Of a stretch of 64,000 nt of DNA, positions 54,678-64,000 are shown one piece after another (position 1 is the stretch's first letter; every line of letters starts with the position of its first letter). Where the stretch lies: contig NZ_CABEGA010000095.1 in NCBI RefSeq assembly GCF_901521055.1, positions 18,869-82,868 of the forward strand, written 5' to 3'. The translations under genes and the position numbers were made by a program. The notes beneath the pieces were generated by a model, which did no database searches, was not told the origin of the DNA, and was given only the letters and a program-made list of their open reading frames with translations. The DNA is from Cellulomonas hominis. GTDB lineage: Bacteria > Actinomycetota > Actinomycetes > Actinomycetales > Cellulomonadaceae.

Positions 54678-54718
54678 CCCGACGTCGGGGCCGTCACGCG
54701 GCCGTCATCCGGCTGACC

Positions 54719-54724
54719 TAGTCT
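54719..54724 (+). promoter_or_regulatory. -10 element of MDH-like gene (leaderless)
   Basis: TAGTCT ends 7 nt before the GTG start at 54732; there is no ribosome binding site. Confidence 0.5.
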
Positions 54725-54731
54725 CGGGCGC

Positions 54732-55826
54732 GTGGACGTGGCGGTGCTGGGTGCGACAGGGGACGTGGGGCGCCAGGTGTGCGCCCAGCTCATCGAGCGG
54801 CGGGTGCTGCCGACGACGTCGCGGCTGCAGCTGGTCGGGCGGCCCGGGGGTGCGTCGGGCCGCGCGTCGTACGGCCTGCGGGCCGACCTGGTCGACGCCT
54901 ACGACGAGCACGCGCCGCTGATCGACGTCGCGCTCGACCCGGACGACGTGGTCGCCGACGTGATCGTGCTGACCGCCGGCCGCACGGCGCCGGCGCGGGC
55001 GGGTGCGAGCACGGACCGGTCGGCGCTCGCGGCCGAGAACCACGCGGTGTTCGCGTCGTACGCCCGGGCGATCGCGGAGCACGGGTCCGGCCACGAGGTC
55101 GTGGTGGTCGTGTCGAACCCCGTCGAGCTGGGCGTCGCGGTCGTCGCGCGCGAGCTCGGCCGGCACCGGGTAATCGGGATGGGCGCGTGGCTCGACACGC
55201 TGCGGTTCCGCCGCGAGGTCGCGGTGTCGCTCGGCCTCCGCCGGCACCGCGTCGGCGGGTTCGTCGCGGGCCAGCACGGGGACGACCTGGTGCCGCTGTG
55301 GTCGACCGTGCGGATCAGCGGGCTCGACGCCGATGAGCGCCGGCGGGCCGTCGCGGGGCTGCGCGGCGGGCGGTCGCTGGACGGGTTCGCCGCGGAGATC
55401 GACGCGGCGAAGGAGACGCTGGCGGGGCTGATGGCGGACGACGTCGCGGCGGCGTTCGACCTGATCGAGTCCTGGCCGCCGGACCTGCGGGGCGTCGCGC
55501 GGCCGTGGCTGACCCACCAGAGCGGGGCCAAGACGGCGGCGGCCACCGCGAACGCGACGGTCGACCTGGTGGACACGATCCTCGACGGGCGGGACATCGT
55601 CGTGGCCGGGCAGGTCGCGCTGGACGGGGAGGTCACGGTCGCCGGGACGCCGCTGCGCGGGGTGCTGGGGGTGCCGGTGGTCCTGGGGCCGGAGGGGTGG
55701 ACGCGGGTGCTGCTGGACGAACCGGACCCCGACGAGGCGCGGCGGCTGCTCGCGTCGGCCGGGCGGATCGACGCGATGCTCCGGGCGTGGGACCTGGGCA
55801 GCGCGGCGGACGGGGGCGACCGGTGA
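54732..55826 (+). CDS. Lactate/malate-dehydrogenase-family protein
   Basis: A 364-aa NAD-dependent 2-hydroxyacid dehydrogenase fold. [13 protein letters not shown] is the dinucleotide-binding loop; [15 protein letters not shown] the mobile loop; [19 protein letters not shown] and catalytic His in [12 protein letters not shown] are conserved. The Arg-Arg substrate pattern of true malate dehydrogenase is not fully clear (R in GRTAPARAG). It could be malate- or another hydroxyacid-specific. The stop overlaps an ACT-domain gene by 4 bp. Confidence 0.8.
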   Translation: MDVAVLGATGDVGRQVCAQLIERRVLPTTSRLQLVGRPGGASGRASYGLRADLVDAYDEHAPLIDVALDPDDVVADVIVLTAGRTAPARAGASTDRSALAAENHAVFASYARAIAEHGSGHEVVVVVSNPVELGVAVVARELGRHRVIGMGAWLDTLRFRREVAVSLGLRRHRVGGFVAGQHGDDLVPLWSTVRISGLDADERRRAVAGLRGGRSLDGFAAEIDAAKETLAGLMADDVAAAFDLIESWPPDLRGVARPWLTHQSGAKTAAATANATVDLVDTILDGRDIVVAGQVALDGEVTVAGTPLRGVLGVPVVLGPEGWTRVLLDEPDPDEARRLLASAGRIDAMLRAWDLGSAADGGDR

Positions 55827-56389
55827 CCGCGACCGTGGGGACCGTGGGCAGCGCGGCGGACGACCCGCGCTGGGTGGCGTTCGTGGCCGGCGCGGACGCG
55901 ACCGGGACGCTGACGGCGGTCGCGGGGGTGTTCTCGACCCGGGGCGTCTCGTTCGACTCCCTCAGCACGGGCGACGTCGCGGACGGGGTCGGCCTGATCG
56001 TCGTCACGTTCACCGCGTCCGAGCGCCGGCAGCGGCTGCTGATGCGGACGGTGCGGCGGCTGGCCGCGGTGCGCTCCGCGGAGGTCCGGCGGGCGGAGGA
56101 CCCCGCGGTGCGTGCGGCGGCGGTGGTGCACCTGCCGGCGACAGCGGACGGGTTCGCGCCGCCCGCCGATGCCGCGGTGCGCTGGTCGGGCGACGCGGGC
56201 CTGGGTCAGCCGGTGCTCGTCGAGGGCACGCTGCGCGACGTCGAGCGCGTCGTGGCGGACGCCCGCGCCCGCGGCGCCCTGTCGACGGCCACGGTGCTGC
56301 TGCCGCCCCCGGGGGTCGCGGCGGACGCCGCCGAGGTGGCGCGCCCCGACGGGGTCCCGGGGGCAGACGCCGCGCCCGGGCCCGGCTAG
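55823..56389 (+). CDS. ACT-domain protein (IlvN-like regulatory fold)
   Basis: A 188-aa protein from GTG 55823, overlapping the dehydrogenase stop (GTGA). Residues ~15-95 follow the ACT pattern of acetolactate-synthase small subunits: [36 protein letters not shown] and [20 protein letters not shown]. The C-terminal half is Ala/Pro-rich. ACT domains bind amino acids, so it may allosterically tune the dehydrogenase; it lacks the second ACT-like half of IlvN. Confidence 0.78.
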   Translation: MTATVGTVGSAADDPRWVAFVAGADATGTLTAVAGVFSTRGVSFDSLSTGDVADGVGLIVVTFTASERRQRLLMRTVRRLAAVRSAEVRRAEDPAVRAAAVVHLPATADGFAPPADAAVRWSGDAGLGQPVLVEGTLRDVERVVADARARGALSTATVLLPPPGVAADAAEVARPDGVPGADAAPGPG

Positions 56390-56421
56390 GCTGGCGCGCA
56401 GACAACTCAACACGCTGCTCG

Positions 56422-56665
56422 AACCGCGGCGGGAGAGCCCTCCCGCACGGCCAGGACGCTCGACCTCCGCGGTCGGGTGCGGACGGCCGGACGCGAGGCG
56501 CCGAAGGAGCAACCCTCCCCGGGAAACTCTCAGGCCCCCGTACCGTCGTGGCGAGGCAACTCTGGAAAGCGACCGGCCTCGGCCGGTCCACCGACGGTGC
56601 AAGTCGGCGCGCCCCGGCCCTGACGGGCACTGGCGGACCGGCAAAACTCTCAGGTCGCACGTCCC
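56422..56665 (+). promoter_or_regulatory. Tandem glycine riboswitch
   Basis: Two glycine aptamers in tandem upstream of gcvP. Aptamer 1 shows GCGGGAGAGCC, GGCGCCGAAGGAGCAA and GGGAAACTCTCAGGCCCC (about 56427-56537). Aptamer 2 shows AACTCTGGAAAGCGACC, ACCGACGGTGCAAG and CAAAACTCTCAGG (about 56558-56653). The conserved GGAGAG, CCGAAGG and ACTCTCAGG cores fit the glycine (gcvT) family, which turns on glycine-cleavage genes. About 80 nt separates it from the gcvP start. Confidence 0.93.
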
Positions 56666-56745
56666 GGGCTCCGCGCCCGTGGCCGGCGGATGACAGAGCG
56701 GGGAGGCGCACGCCCCATCCGCTCGTCCGACCCCGGAGCAGCCGC

Positions 56746-59747
<3,002 letters not shown>

Positions 59748-59751
<4 letters not shown>

Positions 59752-60908
59752 GCGAGCCGACGACCACCGCGACCGAGCCGGTGCTGTCCCCGCTGCACGA
59801 CGAGCACGTCGCCCTCGGCGCGACGATGACGCCGTTCGCCGGCTGGATGATGCCGCTGCGCTACGCCGGCGACCTCGCCGAGCACCAGGCGGTGCGCACC
59901 GCCGCCGGGCTGTTCGACCTCTCGCACATGGGCGAGCTGCACGTCGACGGCCCGCAGGCCGGGGCGGGGCTGGACCGCGCGCTGGTCGGGAACATCTCCG
60001 GCCTCGCGATCGGCCGCGCCCGCTACACGATGATCGTGCAGGAGGACGGCGGCATCGTCGACGACCTCATCGTCTACCGGCTGGGTGACGCGTCGTACCT
60101 GGTGGTGGCGAACGCGTCGAACGTCGCCGTCGTCCGTGACGCGCTGGCCGAGCGGCTCGCCCCGTTCGACGCCTCGCTGACGGACCGGTCCCTGGAGACG
60201 GCGCTCGTCGCGGTGCAGGGCCCGCGGGCGGCGGAGATCGTCACCGGGCTGACCGACCCGGCGCAGGTCGAGGCGGTGCGCGACGTGAAGTACTACGCCG
60301 CCGTGCCCGCGACCGTCGCCGGCGTGGAGGCGCTCGTGGCCCGCACCGGCTACACCGGCGAGGACGGGTTCGAGCTGTTCGTGCCCGCCGCCGCCGCGCC
60401 CGGCCTCTGGCAGTCGCTGCTCGCGGCGGGCCGGCCGCTCGGCCTCGTGCCCGCCGGCCTGTCCGCGCGGGACAGCCTGCGCCTCGAGGCCGGCATGCCG
60501 CTGTACGGCAACGAGCTCGACCGGACCACGGCGCCGCACGACGCGGGCCTCGGGCGGGTCGTGCGCCTCGACAAGGTCGACGCCGACGGGAACCCGCTGC
60601 CGTTCGTCGGCCGGGAGGCCCTGGCCGCCCGCGCGCACTCCGCCCCCTCCCGCGTCCTCGTCGGCCTGGTCGGGACCGGCCGCCGCGCCGCCCGGCACGG
60701 GTACGAGGTCGTCGCCGGCACCGACCCGGACGCCGCCACCGTCGGGCGGGTCACCTCCGGCGCGCCGTCCCCGACGCTCGGCACGCCCATCGCGATGGCG
60801 TACGTGACGCCCGAGGTCAGCGCGGTCGGCACCGAGCTGGCCGTCGACGTGCGCGGCCGCCGCGAGCCCGTCCGCGTGGTCGCGCTGCCGTTCTACCGTC
60901 GGTCCTGA
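59748..60908 (+). CDS. gcvT: Aminomethyltransferase, T-protein
   Basis: A 386-aa folate-dependent enzyme that releases ammonia from the aminomethyl-lipoyl intermediate and forms methylene-THF. Motifs: [56 protein letters not shown], the GCV_T segment [16 protein letters not shown], and [21 protein letters not shown] 59748 inside the gcvP stop. gcvH lies 47 bp after the stop. Confidence 0.96.
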
Positions 60909-60955
60909 CCGACCTCCCCGCCCGCCGCTTCCCACCGAGTCCCCGGAGAACCCCC

Positions 60956-61327
60956 ATGAGCGACGTCCCCTCCCACCTGCAGTACACCGCCGAGCACGAG
61001 TGGATCGAGGGCGAGACCCCCGCGACCGTCGGCATCACGAAGAACGCCGCCGACTCGCTCGGCGACATCGTCTACCTCGAGCTCCCGACCGTCGGCAGCG
61101 AGATCGCCGCGGGCGCGGTGGTCGGCGAGGTCGAGTCCACCAAGTCGGTCTCGGAGCTGTTCTCCCCGGTCTCGGGCACCGTCGTCGAGGTGAACCAGGA
61201 GGCGGTGGACGAGCCGTCGGTCGTGAACGCCGACCCGTACGGCGCCGGGTGGCTGTTCCGCGTGGACGTCACGGGCACCGGGGCGCTGCTCTCGGCCGAG
61301 GAGTACGCGGCTCAGATCACGGACTGA
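60956..61327 (+). CDS. gcvH: Glycine cleavage system H protein
   Basis: A 123-aa lipoyl carrier. Start YTAEHEWIEGE, VGITKNAADSLGDIVYLELP and the lipoylation site Lys63 in VGEVESTKSVSELFSPVSG. It shuttles the aminomethyl intermediate between P, T and L proteins; gcvL is not in this window and is probably encoded elsewhere. Confidence 0.97.
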   Translation: MSDVPSHLQYTAEHEWIEGETPATVGITKNAADSLGDIVYLELPTVGSEIAAGAVVGEVESTKSVSELFSPVSGTVVEVNQEAVDEPSVVNADPYGAGWLFRVDVTGTGALLSAEEYAAQITD

Positions 61328-61331
61328 GATG

Positions 61332-61361
61332 CACCCGAAAGGGTGTTAGCCCGTTCGGGTG
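61332..61361 (+). terminator. Possible terminator after gcvH
   Basis: CACCCGAA (61332-61339) pairs with TTCGGGTG (61354-61361) around a 14-nt loop, 5 bp after the gcvH stop. Without a T-run and with a long loop it is only a candidate. The rest of 61362-61576 shows no gene. Confidence 0.4.
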
Positions 61362-61576
61362 GACTTGTACCGAGGGGCTGGATATCGCTTGCCGGAGGGT
61401 GACCTGGGACTTCGGACCTACCACGGTACCCACCAGTACCGTCTGGTCCGCCGCGGGTGAGAAGCGGGTGAGATCCGAACTGCGACACCGACGGCCACAC
61501 TTGCCGATCAACGGGGAGTAGGCCGCCGGAGACCCCCAGCAGCCGGTTTCTCGTCACTCGCACACGGAGGACACCC

Positions 61577-61819
61577 ATGGCCACCCTGGAGCTCGCCCCC
61601 ACGCCGTCCACCACCAGCATCCTCGGTGAGCCGCTCACGGTCCGTGAGCGCGTCGTCCTCGCCGAGCTGGCGGAGGACGTCACGCTCGAGGACATCGCCC
61701 GCCGCCTGTTCGTCACCCGCAACACGGTGAAGTCCCAGGTCCGCTCGGTGTACCGCAAGATCGGCGTCTCCACGCGCGCCGAGGCGGTCGCCTGGGCGAA
61801 GGCCGCCGGCATCCGCTGA
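61577..61819 (+). CDS. Stand-alone LuxR/GerE-type HTH protein
   Basis: An 80-aa protein consisting of little more than a GerE-type HTH: LTVRERVVLAELAEDVTLED, IARRLFVTRNTVKSQVRSVY (recognition helix) and RKIGVSTRAEAVAWAKAAG. GGAGGA precedes ATG 61577. It lacks any receiver or sensor domain, so it may act as a constitutive regulator or partner of a larger LuxR. Targets unknown. Confidence 0.85.
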   Translation: MATLELAPTPSTTSILGEPLTVRERVVLAELAEDVTLEDIARRLFVTRNTVKSQVRSVYRKIGVSTRAEAVAWAKAAGIR

Positions 61820-61903
61820 CCCGCCGCGGCCGGCCCCCGGGCCGACCGCCGCCGGACGCGTCCCGCCGCGCCGCCCCCACGGCGCAGGGACCTGCCCGGC
61901 GGA

Positions 61904-62827
61904 TCAGCGTCGTGCGCGCCCCGACTCCTGCAGCACGTGCTCCGCGAGGTCGCGCGCCGCCGCGGACGGCCGGCGCCCGCGGGCCCAGACCACCCGCAGG
62001 GTGCGCCGCAGGTCCACCCCGTCGACCGGCACGCGCCGCAGGTCCCCGCGCGCGAGCTCGTCGGCCACGGTCAGCGCCGACAGCACGGCGGCCGCGGAGC
62101 CGCCGCGCACCACGTTCTTCACGGCCGACGTCGAGCCCAGCTGCGCCGGCGACCCGCCGAGCGGGTGGCCCGCCGCGACCAGCGCGCGCTCGAGCACCGC
62201 GCGCGTCCCCGACCCCGCCTCCCGCACGGCCAGCGGCGCCGCGCTGAGCTCCGCCGCGGTCACCGGCCGGCGCCGGCGGGCCCACGGGTGCCCGGGCGCG
62301 ACCACGACCACCAGCTCGTCGTCGCCGACCGGGCGGGCGTGCAGCCCGTCCGGGACGTCCGGTCCCTCCACGAACCCCAGGTCGGCGCGGCCGTGCAGCA
62401 CGGCGTCCACCACGTCGCGGGAGTTCGCGACCTCCAGGTCCACCACGGGCGACCCGGCCGGGCGGGACGCGAGCCAGCCGGGGACCAGGTACTCCGCGAC
62501 GCTGAGGCTGGCCGCGATCTGGACCCGGCCCTGCTGGACGGTCCGCAGCGCCGCGACCTCCCGCTCCAGGGCGTCCGACGCGGCCAGCACGTCGCGCGCG
62601 CGCCCGAGCAGCGCGGTCCCCGCGTCGGTCAGCCGCGTCCCGGACGCCGTGCGCACCACGAGCGCCAGACCGGTCTGCCGCTCGAGCCGGCGCAGGCCCG
62701 TGCTGACGGACGGCTGGGCCATCCCGAGCGCCCGCGCGGCTGCGGACAGCGAGCCGTGCGCGTCCACGGCGTCGAGCAGCTCGAGCGCGCCGAGCGGGAC
62801 ACGTCGGCCGGGTGCGTCCGGAGCCAT
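61904..62827 (-). CDS. LysR-family transcriptional regulator
   Basis: A 307-aa regulator. The wHTH reads LGALELLDAVDAHGSLSAAA, then RALGMAQPSVSTGLRRLE; the periplasmic-binding-like effector domain includes GRVQIAASLSVAEYLVPGWL and AVREAGSGTRAVLERAL. Minus-strand TAGCCT at 62839-62834 ends 6 nt before the ATG, a leaderless start. Divergent from a YeiH exporter, mirroring the yeiE-yeiH pairing of enterobacteria, so it probably controls that gene. Confidence 0.92.
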   Translation of the reverse strand: MAPDAPGRRVPLGALELLDAVDAHGSLSAAARALGMAQPSVSTGLRRLERQTGLALVVRTASGTRLTDAGTALLGRARDVLAASDALEREVAALRTVQQGRVQIAASLSVAEYLVPGWLASRPAGSPVVDLEVANSRDVVDAVLHGRADLGFVEGPDVPDGLHARPVGDDELVVVVAPGHPWARRRRPVTAAELSAAPLAVREAGSGTRAVLERALVAAGHPLGGSPAQLGSTSAVKNVVRGGSAAAVLSALTVADELARGDLRRVPVDGVDLRRTLRVVWARGRRPSAAARDLAEHVLQESGRARR

Positions 62828-62833
62828 AGCGTC

Positions 62834-62839
62834 AGGCTA
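62834..62839 (-). promoter_or_regulatory. -10 element of lysR gene (leaderless)
   Basis: On the minus strand TAGCCT is followed by GACGCT and then ATG at 62827, the same 6-nt spacing as in the other leaderless genes of the window. Confidence 0.45.
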
Positions 62840-62896
62840 GAGGGTGCGAGGGCATCGGGCGTTCCGGCGGGCGGCGGCGTCGCGGATCGTGGCAGG

Positions 62897-64000
62897 GTGC
62901 CGCAGCCCGTCCCCGCCGTCCCCCGCCGCTCCGCCACCGCCGGGGCGCGCGCGCTCCTGGCCGTGCTGCTGCCGGGCGTGCTGGTCGCGGTCGGCGTCTC
63001 CGCGGCGTGCCTCGCGCTCACCCGCGCCGTCCCCGTGCTCCCCGGGCTGCTGGTCGCGATCCTGCTCGGGGCGGTCGCGCGGTCCACGGGGCTGCTGCCG
63101 ACGGCGCTCGAGCCCGGGCTCGCCTGGACCGGCCGGCGGGTGCTGCGTGCGGGCGTCGTGCTGCTGGGGCTGCAGCTGTCGGTCGGCGACCTGCTGGGGC
63201 TGGGCGTCGCCGAGGCCGCGGTGCTGCTGGTCACGGTGGCGGTGACCTTCGCGGCGACGCGGTGGCTCGGGCCCCGGCTCGGGGTCGGGCGCGCGCTGAC
63301 CCTGCTGGTCGCCACCGGGTTCTCGATCTGCGGCGCCGCCGCGGTCGCCGCGATGAGCCCCGTCGCCGACGCCGACGAGGAGGAGGTCGCCACCGCGGTC
63401 GCGCTGGTCACCGTGTACGGCAGCCTCGCGATCGTCGGGGTGCCGCTCGCCGCCGCCGCGCTCGGGCTCTCCGACCGGACCGCCGGGCTGTGGGCGGGGA
63501 TGTCGGTGCACGAGGTCGCGCAGGTGGTCGCGGCGGCCGGCACCGTGTCCGCCGCGGCGCTGTCGGTCGCCGTGGTCGCGAAGCTCGCGCGCGTGGTGCT
63601 GCTCGCGCCGCTGGTCGCGGGGGTCGGGGTCGCGCGGCGGGCGAGCACCCCGCTGGAGGGGAGCCGGACGGGCGCCGGACGGCCGCCGCTCGTGCCGCTG
63701 TTCGTGGTCGGGTTCGTCGTGGCGGTGGCCGTGCGGTCGTCGGGCGTGCTGCCCGACGCGTTGCTGCCCGCGGTCAAGCCGGTCACCACCCTGCTGCTCG
63801 GCGCCGCGATGACCGCGCTGGGGACGCAGATCCACCTGGGCCGGCTGGTCCGCACCGGCGGCCGCCCCCTCGCGCTGGGCGCCGCATCGACGCTGGTCGC
63901 GGCGGCCCGGGCGGGGGGGCGGCCGCCCGGGCGGACCAGCCGGGCCGCGTCTTCTACACCTTCTCCGGCCCACCCGAAGCCCCCCTCTCTCCTCCGCCCT
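62897..64000 (+). CDS. yeiH: YeiH-family putative sulfate exporter (runs off window)
   Basis: A membrane transporter of the UPF0324/YeiH family (PF03601), at least 368 codons, no stop inside the window. Start GTG 62897. Helices alternate through the frame; family motifs are PVLPGLLVAILLGAVAR, RVLRAGVVLLGLQLSV, ATGFSICGAAAVAAMSP and AGMSVHEVAQVVAAAG. In the last ~95 bases (from about 63905) the translation turns into Pro/Ser/Arg-rich residues (GGRPPGRTSRAAS) unlike the family, where a membrane helix is expected, so a frameshift or poor sequence at the window end is suspected. Confidence 0.85.
   Translation, partial: MPQPVPAVPRRSATAGARALLAVLLPGVLVAVGVSAACLALTRAVPVLPGLLVAILLGAVARSTGLLPTALEPGLAWTGRRVLRAGVVLLGLQLSVGDLLGLGVAEAAVLLVTVAVTFAATRWLGPRLGVGRALTLLVATGFSICGAAAVAAMSPVADADEEEVATAVALVTVYGSLAIVGVPLAAAALGLSDRTAGLWAGMSVHEVAQVVAAAGTVSAAALSVAVVAKLARVVLLAPLVAGVGVARRASTPLEGSRTGAGRPPLVPLFVVGFVVAVAVRSSGVLPDALLPAVKPVTTLLLGAAMTALGTQIHLGRLVRTGGRPLALGAASTLVAAARAGGRPPGRTSRAASSTPSPAHPKPPSLLRP

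Overview
The window is very G+C-rich actinobacterial chromosome from close to the replication origin. It opens with the last codons of recF, then a DUF721 gene, gyrB and gyrA. The cell-wall kinase cluster follows in the order known from mycobacteria: ppiA, rhomboid, crgA, DUF881, class E sortase, pabA/trpG, then pknB, pknA, pbpA, rodA, pstP, fhaB and fhaA on the minus strand. The high G+C, this synteny, a class III (anaerobic) ribonucleotide reductase and a sortase-E-type LAxTG surface protein together suggest Micrococcales, most likely Cellulomonadaceae. That genus-level call is inference.

Layout. Positions 1-6830 hold the recF/DUF721/gyrB/gyrA/DUF3566 run, tRNA-Ile, a 39-aa DLW-39 gene and tRNA-Ala. 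Positions 6839-10624 hold a block bounded by two identical 47-bp copies of the terminator that follows tRNA-Ala. It carries a zinc-type oxidoreductase, an HxlR regulator and a large unrecognised protein, and is locally less G+C-rich. Positions 10645-25161 are the cell envelope/division and Ser/Thr-kinase core. tRNA-Leu (25427) opens an accessory stretch (25743-31931): an SDR/TetR pair, a tiny acidic repeat protein, a predicted membrane metallopeptidase, two membrane-PH proteins, a lipoprotein-like gene and an orphan gene. Positions 31998-36353 carry a phosphonate-type ABC transporter fused by overlaps to a phosphatase and a TetR regulator. It diverges from nrdDG (36588-39474), which has two NrdR boxes. 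Positions 39537-43151 hold small enzymes. Positions 43524-45818 encode a large Ig-like surface protein with an LAVTG sorting signal. Positions 46004-56389 mix regulators, hydrolases, acetyltransferase, methionine aminopeptidase, phosphatase, aminotransferase and a malate-dehydrogenase-like/ACT pair. A tandem glycine riboswitch (56422-56665) precedes gcvP-gcvT-gcvH, followed by a stand-alone LuxR-type HTH. The window ends with a LysR/YeiH-exporter divergent pair.

Genes working together: PknA/PknB/PstP/FhaA/FhaB with RodA/PbpA form the growth and division signalling module. SrtE (14605) probably anchors the LAVTG surface protein (43524). NrdD/NrdG give deoxyribonucleotides without oxygen. GcvP/T/H cleave glycine under control of the glycine riboswitch. 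Several genes (26739, 40374, 41657, 46004, 48065, 49512, 54732, and 62827 on the minus strand) have a TANNNT -10 element ending 6-7 nt before the start codon and no ribosome binding site, so they are probably leaderless.
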